Assembly (NCBI RefSeq): GCF_005796185.1
Contig: NZ_VAHM01000005.1
Coordinates: forward strand, 124,001 to 188,000
Source of the DNA: Pseudarthrobacter sp. NamB4
GTDB taxonomy: Bacteria > Actinomycetota > Actinomycetes > Actinomycetales > Micrococcaceae
Direction: 5' to 3'
DNA: 64,000 nucleotides
How positions within the stretch are numbered: position 1 is the stretch's first letter; each line of letters opens with the position of its first letter. Below the pieces are notes generated by a model. That model was not told the DNA's origin. It did no database searches and was given only the letters and a program-made list of their open reading frames with translations. Position numbers and translations under genes: made by a program. Shown here one piece after another: positions 45,624-58,373 of the stretch.

Positions 45624-46102
45624 CTACCCGGCGTGGCCCTTGCCATGGCCATGCCCCATGCCGGCCCGTCCGAGACCGAGGCCAGGACCGCCGCCTGCGC
45701 CCTCCCACGATGCGCTCAACGGTCAGCTGGTCCCCCGCTTTCACCCCCGGGATCCGCACTGCATCGCCGGCGGCGATGTCCGCGATGGTGCCTTCGGGAG
45801 TGCCCAAGCCGCTCGCCGCCGTCGGGCGCTGCTGACTGGGTCTCCGCGTTGACGCCATAGGTCTGCGAGTAGCCGTCCTCGCTCCTGACGGTGATGGCGG
45901 TGCCGCTGACAGACTCCACCGTTCCACGCTGGCTCAGCTCGGTTGCGAACGTCCCATCAGCTTTCCTCACCACACTCTCGCTGTGCAGATGCTGCGGACG
46001 CCGTGACTTGTCAGGTTTGCCCTGGGCCGGATTATTCTGTCCCGGTTTATTCTGCCCCGGTGCCCTGTCCGATTTGCCTGGGCTCTCCTGCGAGCAGGGC
46101 TT
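45624..46102 (-). pseudogene. Truncated, frameshifted DUF5666-like gene
   Basis: Three frames join into one protein. Frame 1 reads RKADGTFATELSQRGTVESV and TAITVRSEDGYSQTYGVNAET (46100 to about 45836). Frame 2 reads GTPEGTIADIAAGDAVRIPGV (about 45801 to 45700). Frame 3 reads a Gly/His-rich tail ending at TAG 45624. Two shifts separate them. The N-terminal signal or membrane segment expected for this family is missing. The gene is therefore inactive. It ends eight bases from the convergent LysR gene. Confidence 0.78.
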
Positions 46103-46199
46103 TGCGCATTCGCGGCCCCTTCGCGTGGTTGGCCGGGACCGCCCCATGCCATCCGGTCCCGTGCGGTCAAGTGTAGGACCAGGATGCGCCGCTGAACAT

Positions 46200-46292
46200 A
46201 AGTACTTTTCCACCCCAAGAACCTGAGTACTTGGGGCGCCGACCCGAGTACTTAAAGCCCACCTGGGCCGCACTTAACGTCCTCAAAACGCG
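46200..46292. repeat. Intergenic repeat region with three AGTACTT boxes
   Basis: AGTACTT occurs at 46201, 46226 and 46247, spaced about 21-25 bases, the first inside palindrome AAGTACTT. Near 46279 comes GTCCTCAAAACGC, which also occurs, inverted, at 37977-37998. It lies downstream of the gatB stop. I take it as a second, more diverged member of a dispersed intergenic repeat. Confidence 0.6.
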
Positions 46293-46331
46293 CTTTCGCG
46301 ACGCTGTGTGCGACCCAGTGGGTGCGATGAA

Positions 46332-47840
46332 CTAAACGGTTACGCCCAGCTTCTCCAGGATCAGCTCGCGGACGCGGCCGGCGTCGGCCTGCCCGCGGGT
46401 TGCCTTCATGACCCCGCCCACGATAGCGCCGACGGCCTGGACCTTGCCGCCCCGGATCTTGTCCGCGACACCGGGCTGGGCTGCCAGGGCAGCGTCGATG
46501 GCCTCGAGCAGGGGTCCGTCGTCGGAGACCACGGCCAGGCCGCGCTTCTCCACGATCTCCGCCGGGGTACCTTCGCCAGCGAGGACGCCGTCGAGTACCT
46601 GGGAGGCCATCTTGTTGTTGATCTTGCCGTCCTCCACCATGCGGGCGAGCTCCACGATAGTGGCAGGCTGGACACCCAGCTGGCCGGGATCAACGTCAGC
46701 AGCCTTGGCACGGCCAACGATCTCGCCCATCCACCACTTGCGCGCAACCGAAGCCGAAGCACCTGCGGCGATGGTCTCCTCAATCTCATCCATGACGCCG
46801 GCATTCACCACGTCACGGAATTCGAGGTCAGAGTAGCCCCAGTCGGCCTGCAGGCGCTTGCGGCGGGCGGCCGGCGGCTCGGGCAGGGTGGCGCGGAGTT
46901 CCTCCACCCATTCACGGGACGGTACCACAGGTACCAGGTCCGGCTCCGGGAAGTAGCGGTAGTCGTCGGCGTCGGACTTGGCGCGGCCCGAGGTGGTGGT
47001 GCGCGAGTCCTCGTGCCAGTGGCGGGTTTCCTGGATGACCGGCTCGCCGGCTTCCAGGACGGCTGCATGGCGCTGGATCTCGTAGCGGACGGCGTGTTCG
47101 ACGGCGCGCAGCGAGTTCACGTTCTTGGTTTCGGACCGGATGCCGAACCTTTCACGGCCGTGCGGACGCAGCGAGACGTTGGCGTCGCAGCGCACGTTGC
47201 CGCGTTCCATCCGGGCGTCGGAGACGCCCAGGTTCTTGACGATCTCGCGGATGGCGGCAACGTAGGCCTTGGCCAGCTCGGGCGCGCGGGAGCCGGCGCC
47301 TTCGATGGGCTTGGTGACAATTTCCACCAGCGGGACGCCGGCGCGGTTGTAGTCCACCAGGGAGAAGTCCGCACCGTGGATGCGGCCGGTGGCTCCGCCC
47401 ATATGCGTCAGTTTACCGGCGTCCTCTTCCATGTGCGCGCGCTCAATTTCCACCCGGAACACGGTGCCGTCGGAGAGTTCGACGTCCAGGTAGCCGTCGT
47501 ACGCGATGGGCTCGTCGTACTGGGACGTCTGGAAGTTCTTGGGAGTGTCCGGGTAGAAGTAGTTTTTCCGGGCGAACCGGCAGCTCTCGGCAATCTTGCA
47601 GTTGAGGGCCAGGCCGATCTTGATTGAGGACTCTACGGCAGTCTTGTTGACCACCGGCAGGACGCCCGGCATGCCGAGGTCCACCTCGTTGACGTTCGTG
47701 TTGGGCTCGTCACCGAAAACGTTCGGAGCGGAGGAAAACATCTTCGTCCTGGTGTTGAGCTCCACGTGGACCTCAAAGCCCAGGACGGGATCGTACTTCT
47801 CCATGGCCTCTTCGAAGCTCAGGATTGCGTCAGTGTTCAT
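46332..47840 (-). CDS. gatB: Asp-tRNA(Asn)/Glu-tRNA(Gln) amidotransferase subunit B
   Basis: GatB phosphorylates and positions the misacylated tRNA for amidation. The 502-residue protein has [20 protein letters not shown] at the N-terminus, the central [13 protein letters not shown] and [14 protein letters not shown], and the C-terminal YqeY-like tail. Its ATG overlaps the TAA of gatA by one base. It completes gatCAB. Confidence 0.96.
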   Translation of the reverse strand: MNTDAILSFEEAMEKYDPVLGFEVHVELNTRTKMFSSAPNVFGDEPNTNVNEVDLGMPGVLPVVNKTAVESSIKIGLALNCKIAESCRFARKNYFYPDTPKNFQTSQYDEPIAYDGYLDVELSDGTVFRVEIERAHMEEDAGKLTHMGGATGRIHGADFSLVDYNRAGVPLVEIVTKPIEGAGSRAPELAKAYVAAIREIVKNLGVSDARMERGNVRCDANVSLRPHGRERFGIRSETKNVNSLRAVEHAVRYEIQRHAAVLEAGEPVIQETRHWHEDSRTTTSGRAKSDADDYRYFPEPDLVPVVPSREWVEELRATLPEPPAARRKRLQADWGYSDLEFRDVVNAGVMDEIEETIAAGASASVARKWWMGEIVGRAKAADVDPGQLGVQPATIVELARMVEDGKINNKMASQVLDGVLAGEGTPAEIVEKRGLAVVSDDGPLLEAIDAALAAQPGVADKIRGGKVQAVGAIVGGVMKATRGQADAGRVRELILEKLGVTV

Positions 47841-49420
47841 TATTTTGCCTCCTGGCTTCCAACAAGGGTCTCAACAGGCCCGGCCACCGCGGCGGCCAGG
47901 TCCGGGGCGCTCTGCAGCAGCGGGCCGCCCCACTTCGCTTCCAGCAGCGACTCCAGCACGGCGCCCACCCTGTACAGGCGGGCGTCCTCCTTGGCCGGGG
48001 CCAGCAGCTGGATACCTACGGGCAGCCCGTCCTCGTCCGCCAGGCCGCCGGGCAGGGACAGCCCCGGAATCCCCGCCAGGTTGGCGGGGATTGTGGCGAC
48101 GTCATTGAGGTACATCGCCAGCGGATCGTCCAGCTTCTCGCCAAGCGGGAAGGCCGTGGTGGGGGCCGTGGGCGAGATCAGGACGTCGGCCACGGTAAAG
48201 GCCGCCTCGAAGTCGCGCTGCACCAGGGTGCGGACCTTTTGGGCCGAGCCGTAGTAGGCGTCGTAGTAGCCGGCGCTCAGGGCATAGGTGCCCAGGATGA
48301 TGCGGCGCTTGACCTCATCGCCGAAGCCGGCGGCGCGGGTGGCGCCCATGACGCGCTCGATGGTCATGGCGCCCTCTTCGGGGAGGACGCGCAGGCCGTA
48401 CCGGACGCCGTCGAACTTCGCCAGGTTGGAGGACGCCTCGGACGGCATGATCAGGTAGTAGGCGCCCAGGGCGTACTGGAAGTTGGGGCAGGAAACCTCA
48501 ACGATTTCCGCACCTGCCTCCTTGAGGAGCTCCAGGGCATCCCGGAAGCGGTTCTCCACGCCGGCCTGGTAGCCCTCGCCGTGCAGCTCCTTGATGATGC
48601 CGATCCGCAGGCCCTCGACGTTGCCCGTTTTCGCAGCCGCCACCAGGTCGGCCAGCGGGTCCGGGAGCGAGGTGGAGTCGCGGGGGTCATGCCCGCCGAT
48701 GACCTGGTGCAGGAGCGCGGAGTCCAGGACGGTCCGGGATACCGGGCCGATCTGGTCCAGGGACGAGGCCATGGCGATGGCGCCGTAGCGGGACACGCTG
48801 CCGTAGGTGGGCTTCACGCCTACCGTGCCGGTGACGGCGCCAGGCTGGCGGATGGATCCGCCAGTGTCCGTGCCGAGGGCGAGCGGAGCCTCGAAGGCCG
48901 CGACGGCGGCAGCCGAACCGCCGCCGGACCCACCGGGGATCCGGTCCAGGTCCCAGGGGTTGCGGGTGGGGCCGTAGGCGGAGTGCTCGGTGGAGGAGCC
49001 CATGGCGAACTCGTCCAGGTTGGTCTTGCCCAGGATGGGCATCTTGGCTGCCCGCAGGCGCTCCACGACGGTGGCGTCGTAGGGGCTGTGCCAGCCTTCA
49101 AGGATCTTCGAGCCGGCCGTGGTGGGCTGGCCGATGGTGACGATAAGGTCCTTTACGGCGATGGGAACGCCAGCCAGGACATGGAGTGCTTCTGCTTCAG
49201 CGCCGCCTGCTGCCCGGATGGCGTCCACTTCGGCGGCGACGGCGAGCGCTTCCTCGGCGTTGACGTGCAGGAAGGCGTTGATGCCGCGTTCGCCTCCGTC
49301 CACTTCCGCGATCCGGTCCAGGTATGCCTGGGTGGCTTCTACGGAGGTTACCTCGCCGGCGGCCAGCTTTTCTGCCAGCGCGGCGGCGGAGAGGCGGATC
49401 AGTTCGTTGGTTTCAGTCAT
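47840..49420 (-). CDS. gatA: Asp-tRNA(Asn)/Glu-tRNA(Gln) amidotransferase subunit A
   Basis: GatA releases ammonia from glutamine for the GatB reaction. The 526-residue amidase has the Ser-cisSer-Lys triad at K90 (GVPIAVKDL), S165 ([10 protein letters not shown]) and S189 ([11 protein letters not shown]). ATG at 49420 follows GAGG; the frame is open upstream into gatC but without family character. Four bases separate it from gatC. Confidence 0.96.
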   Translation of the reverse strand: MTETNELIRLSAAALAEKLAAGEVTSVEATQAYLDRIAEVDGGERGINAFLHVNAEEALAVAAEVDAIRAAGGAEAEALHVLAGVPIAVKDLIVTIGQPTTAGSKILEGWHSPYDATVVERLRAAKMPILGKTNLDEFAMGSSTEHSAYGPTRNPWDLDRIPGGSGGGSAAAVAAFEAPLALGTDTGGSIRQPGAVTGTVGVKPTYGSVSRYGAIAMASSLDQIGPVSRTVLDSALLHQVIGGHDPRDSTSLPDPLADLVAAAKTGNVEGLRIGIIKELHGEGYQAGVENRFRDALELLKEAGAEIVEVSCPNFQYALGAYYLIMPSEASSNLAKFDGVRYGLRVLPEEGAMTIERVMGATRAAGFGDEVKRRIILGTYALSAGYYDAYYGSAQKVRTLVQRDFEAAFTVADVLISPTAPTTAFPLGEKLDDPLAMYLNDVATIPANLAGIPGLSLPGGLADEDGLPVGIQLLAPAKEDARLYRVGAVLESLLEAKWGGPLLQSAPDLAAAVAGPVETLVGSQEAK

Positions 49421-49424
49421 GTGC

Positions 49425-49721
49425 TTATGCCTCATCCAGGATGGCCGGGACCTTAAATCGGTTGTCTTCGGAATCCGGCGCACCGGACAGCGCCTGCTCG
49501 GCGGTGAAGGTGTGGCCCACCACGTCATCGCGGAACACGTTCCTCAGCGGAATCGGGTGGGACGTTGCCGGCACGTCGTCGCCGGCGGCCTGACTGACGG
49601 ATTTGACCGAATCAACGATGACGGCGAGTTCTCCGGCCATCCTGTCCAGCTCTTGAGCACTCATCTCGATGTGAGCGAGCCGCGCGAGGTGCGCGACGTC
49701 GTCACGGTTGATCGCAGCCAT
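49425..49721 (-). CDS. gatC: Asp-tRNA(Asn)/Glu-tRNA(Gln) amidotransferase subunit C
   Basis: This 98-residue protein stabilises the GatAB complex. It has the family pattern [20 protein letters not shown] and the C-terminal LRNVFRDD and [19 protein letters not shown] at 49721 follows GGGGAGA. It is first of the gatCAB operon and is separated from the CitMHS gene by a terminator. Confidence 0.95.
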   Translation of the reverse strand: MAAINRDDVAHLARLAHIEMSAQELDRMAGELAVIVDSVKSVSQAAGDDVPATSHPIPLRNVFRDDVVGHTFTAEQALSGAPDSEDNRFKVPAILDEA

Positions 49722-49774
49722 GGATCTCCCCTGCAAAGTTCGAATTGGTTTCCGATCCATTCTAGTGGGGAAAC

Positions 49775-49822
49775 AAAGATGCCCGTCTGACGACCCCCAG
49801 CGGGCGTCAGACGGGCACCTTT
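49775..49822 (-). terminator. Terminator after the CitMHS transporter
   Basis: AAAGATGCCCGTCTGACG (49775-49792) and CGTCAGACGGGCACCTTT (49805-49822) pair nearly perfectly around a 12-base loop. On the minus strand it is followed by CTTTGTTT. Confidence 0.85.
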
Positions 49823-49867
49823 ACGCCGAGGTCCCGGCCAGGGGCAGGGACCACAGGCAGCTACAGA

Positions 49868-51343
49868 CTAACCGATACCGATGGCTCCAGTCAGCATGCC
49901 TATTCCCAGCATGACCAGGGACACTACTGCACTGCGCCACAGGACCTTCTTGTGGTGGTCGCCGAGGTCAACCTTGGCCAGTGACACCAGGAGCAGGATG
50001 GCGGGAACCAGCGGGCTCTGCATGTGGAACGGCTGGCCGGTGATGGACGCGCGGGCCATTTCAGCGGCGCTGATTCCGTAGTGGCCGGCGGTTTCGCTCA
50101 GGACGGGAAGCACGCCGAAGTAGAAGGCGTCATTGCTCATGAAGAACGTCATGGGGATGCTGAGGACGCCGGTAATGACTGCCATGAACGGGCCCATGCT
50201 GGACGGGATGATCTGGACCAGCCAGGCGGACATTGCCTCCACCATGCCCGTGCCGGTGAGGACACCGGTCAGGACGGCTGCCGCCATCACCATGCTGACA
50301 ACTGCAACGATCGACGGGGCGTGGGCCACGAGCTGGGTGCCCTGGTCCTTGACGTTGGGGAAGTTCACCAGCAGGGCGATGGCGGAACCCACCATGAAGA
50401 CGTACGGCAGGGGCACGAGGTCGGCGATGAGCATGCCCATGACCGCCACTGTCAGGGCCAGGTTGAACCAGAACAGCTTGGGGCGCAGGGTGCTGCGGTT
50501 GGGATCCAGGGCGGTGTCCGCCATGGCAGTGTCACTGTCGTCCACCAGCTCTTCGGGACGGTCCAGCACGGCCACGGAGGAACCTTCCGGGGAGAGACCG
50601 CCGACGGCGGGGGCTGCTCCGCCGGGGTTGGAGCCCTTGCGTCCGCGTCCGGTTCCGGTGCCGCCGGCGGGAGCGCCGCCGTCGAACGCTTCAGCGGTAT
50701 CCGGCACTGCCCAGATCTCGGGCTGGGTGGCGCGGAGGCGGTTGCGCTCCTGGATGCCGAGCAGCCAGGCAAAGGCGAGGACCACGGCGACGCCGGCGAT
50801 CAGCGACGGGAGCATGGGAACGAAGACGTCGTTCACGTCGATTTCCAGCGCGGTGGCGGCGCGGGCCGTGGGGCCGCCCCAGGGGACGATGTTCATAGTG
50901 CCGTTTGCGAGGCCGGCCACGCAGGTGAGGACCACCGGGCTCATCTTGAGCCGGAGGTAGATCGGCAGCATGGCCGCGGTGGTGAGGATGAAGGTGGTGG
51001 AGCCGTCGCCGTCCAGGGACACTGCGGCAGCCAGCAGGGCGGTGCCCAGGACCACCTTGGCGGGGTCGTTGCCCAGCTTGCGAAGGATGAACTTCACCAG
51101 CGGGTCAAACAGCCCGACGTCGATCATCAGGCCGAAGTAGATGATGGCGAACATCAGCAGGGCTGCGGTGGAGGTCATGGACTTCATGGAATCCAGGACC
51201 ATGTCGCCCATACCGAGGCCGGCACCGGCGAAAAGTCCGAAAACGGTGGGGACGATGATCAGCGCCAGCACTGGCGTCAACTTTTTCGTCATGATCAGCA
51301 CCATGAATACCGCGATCATGGCGAATCCAAGTATTACCAGCAC
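49868..51343 (-). CDS. CitMHS-type citrate/metal-citrate transporter
   Basis: The 491-residue protein has 11 or 12 predicted helices and the family's SLDGDGSTTFILTTAAMLP, GLANGTMNIVPWGGP and MTFFMSNDAFYFGVLP blocks. A Gly/Pro-rich cytoplasmic loop lies near residues 205-270. CitMHS proteins take up citrate complexed with divalent metals. GTG at 51343 follows AAGGAG by about six bases. A divergent CitA/CitB-like pair supports this role. Confidence 0.88.
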   Translation of the reverse strand: MLVILGFAMIAVFMVLIMTKKLTPVLALIIVPTVFGLFAGAGLGMGDMVLDSMKSMTSTAALLMFAIIYFGLMIDVGLFDPLVKFILRKLGNDPAKVVLGTALLAAAVSLDGDGSTTFILTTAAMLPIYLRLKMSPVVLTCVAGLANGTMNIVPWGGPTARAATALEIDVNDVFVPMLPSLIAGVAVVLAFAWLLGIQERNRLRATQPEIWAVPDTAEAFDGGAPAGGTGTGRGRKGSNPGGAAPAVGGLSPEGSSVAVLDRPEELVDDSDTAMADTALDPNRSTLRPKLFWFNLALTVAVMGMLIADLVPLPYVFMVGSAIALLVNFPNVKDQGTQLVAHAPSIVAVVSMVMAAAVLTGVLTGTGMVEAMSAWLVQIIPSSMGPFMAVITGVLSIPMTFFMSNDAFYFGVLPVLSETAGHYGISAAEMARASITGQPFHMQSPLVPAILLLVSLAKVDLGDHHKKVLWRSAVVSLVMLGIGMLTGAIGIG

Positions 51344-51388
51344 AGCCGGCTCCTTCTTGTGAACGGCACCACAGCGTTGTGATGCGTG

Positions 51389-51401
51389 CTACAGACTGTA
51401 G
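51389..51401. promoter_or_regulatory. Palindrome CTACAGACTGTAG, putative operator
   Basis: Perfect 6-bp arms around one base, in the gap between the CitMHS gene and the two-component operon. It is a candidate operator for either. Confidence 0.45.
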
Positions 51402-51461
51402 GGTGGGCGCGGTCACGGCCGTGCCTTTGGCTCAATTGATTGGCATACTGCTTATTGGGAG

Positions 51462-51479
51462 CATTCTGCTCATTCTGCT
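51462..51479. repeat. Two tandem 9-bp repeats (CATTCTGCT)
   Basis: Exact adjacent copies at 51462-51470 and 51471-51479 lie upstream of the histidine kinase gene. Direct repeats of this size suit a response-regulator site. Confidence 0.5.
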
Positions 51480-51542
51480 CACGGGCTTATTGCCGCACTT
51501 TGCGGCCTGCCGCCACTGGGCAGTACCACATCGAGGAGGATC

Positions 51543-53294
51543 ATGCAGCGTTCCGCGCCCCGCCGGCCGTTACGGTTCTCCACCCAGACCCTGCTGCTGC
51601 AGCTGTCGGTGGTTTTGCTCGTTGTGGTGTTCAGCGCGGCCGTGCACGCATGGCTGACCTACGACAGGGTGGGCAGTGAGGCGGAAAACCAGGCGCTGAC
51701 CCTTGCCCGTACCGTGGCGTCGGACGCCTCCGTCCGGGCAGACGTGCTGGCCATCAGCCGGCAAACCGGGACTCCCCCGCCGTCCCAGCTGGCCGTGGGA
51801 CCACTCATGGAAGCGGCGGAAGCTGCACGGATGCGTACCGGCGCACTGTTCGTGGTGATCACGGACGAGACCGGCCTGCGGCTGGCACACCCTGATTCGC
51901 AGCGGCTCGGCGAAAAGGTGAGCACCGATCCCTCCGAGGCCCTGGCCGGCCGGGAGGTCACCACCAGAAACACCGGAACGCTGGGGCCGTCAGCGGGTGC
52001 GAAGGTTCCCGTCTACGCTCCTGACGGCACCACGGTTGTGGGTGAAGTCAGCGTGGGCTACTCCATGGAAACAGTAGGACAGAGCCTGGCCCGCGACATC
52101 GGTCCGGTAGCCGTCACGGCCGCCGGCGCGCTCCTGGCCGGTGTGCTGGGGTCGTTCCTGCTGCGCCGCCGGCTGCAGCGGCTGACGCTGGGATTGGAGC
52201 CTGAGGAGATCAGCACGCTGGTCCATGACCAGGTGGCCGTGCTTGAAGGCGTGGACGACGGCGTGATCGGGGTTTCAGCCGACGGCCGGATCAGCGTCTT
52301 CAACTCCGCGGCGCAGCGGCTGCTGGGCCTGCCGGACCTGGCCGGGAGCCGCTGGGAGGATGCGCCCGTACCGGACCAGCTGAAGTCCCTGACCCGTCAG
52401 GGTTCCCTCCACGGCAATGGCACAGATCATGGTGATGCGCTGGAACTTGTGGCCGGCGGACGGGTCCTGGTGGCCAACGCACGCAAGGCCCTGCACCGCC
52501 GGGAGGACCTGGGCTGGGTGGTGATGCTCCGCGACAGGACGGAACTGCAGCAGCTCACGAACCAGCTGGACGCCGTGGGAACCATGTCCACGGCGCTGCG
52601 GGCCCAGCGCCACGAGTTCGCCAACCAGCTGCACACCATTGCCGGGTTCATGAGTATCGGCCAGCACCGGCAGGCCCGGGAGTACCTGGCCCAGCTGGCG
52701 GCCACCGGTCCCCTGAAGTTCCCGGTTGACCAGGCCGAACTCCTCCAGGACCCGTACCTGCAGGCCTTCGTGGGCGCGAAGGGCGTTGAGGCTGACGAGC
52801 GGGGCGTGGCGCTGCGGATCGGCCCCGAGACCCTGGTCCGGGGGCAGGTTGCCGAGGCCCAGGACGTCACCACAGTGCTCGGCAACCTGATCGACAACGC
52901 GGTCAACGCCGCGGTGCGCGGCACCTCGGCGGACCGCTGGGTGGAGGTGGAGGCACTGGACGAGCCGGCCGACGACGGCGGCACCCTGCACATCGTCGTC
53001 GCTGACTCCGGTGACGGGCTGGCGGAGGGAACGGATCCCGAGGAGATCTTCGCCGAAGGCTTCACCACCGCATCCGGCCCGCTTTCCAGGAATGGCGGCG
53101 GTGCCGGAGGCCACGGGTTTGGCCTGGCCCTGGCACGTCAGCTCGCGCGGCGCCGCGGCGGGGATGTCAAGGTGCTGGATCGGGGCACCAGGGGCGGACC
53201 GGGTGCGGTGTTCATGGCCACCCTGCCCCGGACCATTGCCGGGTCGGCGGGCAGGAAAAATTCAGGGACAGCAGGAAAGGACAACAATGCCTGA
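51543..53294 (+). CDS. CitA/DcuS-like sensor histidine kinase
   Basis: The 583-residue kinase has a membrane helix near 17-37, an extracytoplasmic PAS-like sensor domain (about 40-185), a second helix (188-206) and a cytoplasmic PAS domain (about 230-335). Phosphoacceptor H357 sits in LRAQRHEFANQLHTI. The HATPase domain has NLIDNAVNAA and GHGFGLALARQLA. The RHEFANQL H-box is typical of citrate/C4-dicarboxylate sensors. GAGGAGG precedes ATG 51543. It overlaps the response regulator by eight bases. Confidence 0.93.
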   Translation: MQRSAPRRPLRFSTQTLLLQLSVVLLVVVFSAAVHAWLTYDRVGSEAENQALTLARTVASDASVRADVLAISRQTGTPPPSQLAVGPLMEAAEAARMRTGALFVVITDETGLRLAHPDSQRLGEKVSTDPSEALAGREVTTRNTGTLGPSAGAKVPVYAPDGTTVVGEVSVGYSMETVGQSLARDIGPVAVTAAGALLAGVLGSFLLRRRLQRLTLGLEPEEISTLVHDQVAVLEGVDDGVIGVSADGRISVFNSAAQRLLGLPDLAGSRWEDAPVPDQLKSLTRQGSLHGNGTDHGDALELVAGGRVLVANARKALHRREDLGWVVMLRDRTELQQLTNQLDAVGTMSTALRAQRHEFANQLHTIAGFMSIGQHRQAREYLAQLAATGPLKFPVDQAELLQDPYLQAFVGAKGVEADERGVALRIGPETLVRGQVAEAQDVTTVLGNLIDNAVNAAVRGTSADRWVEVEALDEPADDGGTLHIVVADSGDGLAEGTDPEEIFAEGFTTASGPLSRNGGGAGGHGFGLALARQLARRRGGDVKVLDRGTRGGPGAVFMATLPRTIAGSAGRKNSGTAGKDNNA

Positions 53295-53949
53295 CGACTT
53301 TCGGGTGCTCATCGTGGACGACGACTTCCACGTGGCCAAGCTCCACGCCGCCTACGTGGATTCGGTGGCGGGATTCCTGGCGCTGGCCCCGGCGGGCACG
53401 GCGTCACTTGCCCTGCAGTCCATCCATAGCCTGCGGCCGGACCTGGTGCTGCTCGATGTCTACCTCCCGGATGCCTCCGGACTGGACCTGCTCCAGCAGT
53501 TGGATGTGGACACCATAATGCTGACCGCAGCCTCTGACGCCGCGTCGGTCCGCGCCGCGTTCCGCCGCGGCGCCCTCGGCTACCTGCTCAAGCCGTTCAC
53601 CTCTGAGGCACTGTCCCAGCAGTTGCGCTCGTACGCCCGCTACCGGCGCCTGCTGGGCCAGCCCGGGGCCCTCGACCAGGACGCGGTGGAACGCGCAAAG
53701 CGGGCCTTGATCCCGGGTGACGTCACCCCGTCGTCAAAGCCACGTTCGGCAACGGAAGCAGCTGTGCTGGAGTCGCTGGAGCCCGGCGAACAGTACTCGG
53801 CGGCCGAGGTGGCCGGCCGCGTGGGGGTTTCGCGTGCCACCGCACAGCGGTACCTGTCCTCCCTCGCAGACGACGGGGCAGTAGACATCCAGCTCCGGTA
53901 TGGCTCGACGGGCAGGCCGGAGCACCGCTACGGCCTGCCCGCTTCGTGA
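53287..53949 (+). CDS. CitB/DcuR-like response regulator
   Basis: The 220-residue protein has a receiver domain with acidic pocket D11-D12 and phosphoacceptor D57 in LLDVYLPD, and conserved T/K in MLTAA and LKPFTSEAL. A C-terminal helix-turn-helix has VAGRVGVSRATAQRYLSSL. ATG at 53287 overlaps the kinase stop (ATGCCTGA). It likely activates the divergent CitMHS gene on citrate sensing. Confidence 0.92.
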   Translation: MPDDFRVLIVDDDFHVAKLHAAYVDSVAGFLALAPAGTASLALQSIHSLRPDLVLLDVYLPDASGLDLLQQLDVDTIMLTAASDAASVRAAFRRGALGYLLKPFTSEALSQQLRSYARYRRLLGQPGALDQDAVERAKRALIPGDVTPSSKPRSATEAAVLESLEPGEQYSAAEVAGRVGVSRATAQRYLSSLADDGAVDIQLRYGSTGRPEHRYGLPAS

Positions 53950-53950
53950 A

Positions 53951-54334
53951 CTAGCCGGCGCTCTTCTGGGCCACCAGCTCGATCTCCACCAGCATGTCTG
54001 AATCCAGGAAGGGCAGGACGTGCACCAGTGACAGCGTGGGGCGGATCTCGCCGAACACCTCGCCGTGCGCGCGGCCGGCCTCTTCCCATTTGCTGATGTC
54101 CGTCAGGTACAGCTTGGACTGGACCACGTCCTCGTAGCCGAAACCGGCGTCCGCCAGGACTTTGCCGAGCTTCTGCAGGATGTACTGCGTCTGGGTGTAG
54201 AAGTCATCCCCCACGATCCCGTCCTCGCCGCTGGCCGCGGTGGCTGAGATGTACAGGGTGTTGTCCACCTGGACGGCCCGGGAGTAGCCGAGGGTCTGTT
54301 CCCAGACGGAGCCGGTGCCGAAGGTTTTGCGCAT
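53951..54334 (-). CDS. RidA/YjgF-family protein
   Basis: The 127-residue protein has RidA-family pattern GYSRAVQVDNTLYISATAA, a central VVQSKLYLTDISKWEEAG and the C-terminal IRPTLSLVHV. RidA proteins deaminate reactive enamines and imines from PLP enzymes. The usual Arg of the active site is not obvious, so this may be a non-archetypal RidA subfamily. ATG at 54334 follows GAAAGG. It is convergent with the response regulator, one base apart. Confidence 0.85.
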   Translation of the reverse strand: MRKTFGTGSVWEQTLGYSRAVQVDNTLYISATAASGEDGIVGDDFYTQTQYILQKLGKVLADAGFGYEDVVQSKLYLTDISKWEEAGRAHGEVFGEIRPTLSLVHVLPFLDSDMLVEIELVAQKSAG

Positions 54335-54380
54335 GGTGGGCCTTTCACTGCTGGATTGGGTCGGCACCACTGTAGGGCGG

Positions 54381-54884
54381 CTACACTTTGAGCCGGTAAA
54401 CCAGCAGTTTTATGTCAGTGCCCGGGACCAGCCAGTCACGCTCGGGGACTCTGCTGAAGCCGGTTTTGTCGTAGAGGCCGCGGGCGCTCTTCCACGTCGA
54501 CCCGGTTGTCAGCGACACCGCTTTGACTCCGTTCAGTGCCCTGGCATGCGCCAGGACCGCTGCCATCATCGCCTTGCCGGCACCGCTGCGCTGCACTGCC
54601 GGATCCACCACCAGCATCCGGAATTCCAGCTCGTCATCAAGGGCTATGTCCGCGTAGGGTTCCCCCGCCCGCGCCAGCGTGACCGAACCGATGACTTCCC
54701 CGTCCCGTTCGGCAACCCAGACGGTAGCCTGGCCGGCGCGCAAGGCCACGTCCTGGACTTTGCGCATGTACGGGTGGTCAGCGTCGTCGAAGTAGCCCGC
54801 GGCAAGGTACGAATCACGCGTGATGCGGGCAACGGCGTCGAAATCCCTTTCGACGGCGGGACGGACGGTTATCTGCGGCTGCAC
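54381..54884 (-). CDS. GNAT-family N-acetyltransferase
   Basis: The 167-residue protein is a single GNAT domain with ITVRPAVERDFDAVARIT at the N-terminus and acyl-CoA loop VVDPAVQRSGAGKAMMA. Substrate unknown. GTG at 54884 has no ribosome site; TACCAT lies six bases before it, so a leaderless mRNA is possible. Confidence 0.82.
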   Translation of the reverse strand: MQPQITVRPAVERDFDAVARITRDSYLAAGYFDDADHPYMRKVQDVALRAGQATVWVAERDGEVIGSVTLARAGEPYADIALDDELEFRMLVVDPAVQRSGAGKAMMAAVLAHARALNGVKAVSLTTGSTWKSARGLYDKTGFSRVPERDWLVPGTDIKLLVYRLKV

Positions 54885-54995
54885 CCGTCAATGGTAGTGG
54901 TACTGGACAGTAACCCGGGGCAAAAGGGGGCTTTCCGTGACTGAACTATCACCCGGCGCCGCACTTCGCCGCAGGGCACAACGCGGCGGGCGCCG

Positions 54996-58289
<3,294 letters not shown>

Positions 58290-58373
58290 CGAACCGCACC
58301 GGCTTGCTGCTGCAAAGGCTGGGCGGACGCTTGGGCCGCCTTTGAGCGGGGAAGCGTGTCCGGCTCCTCAAGG

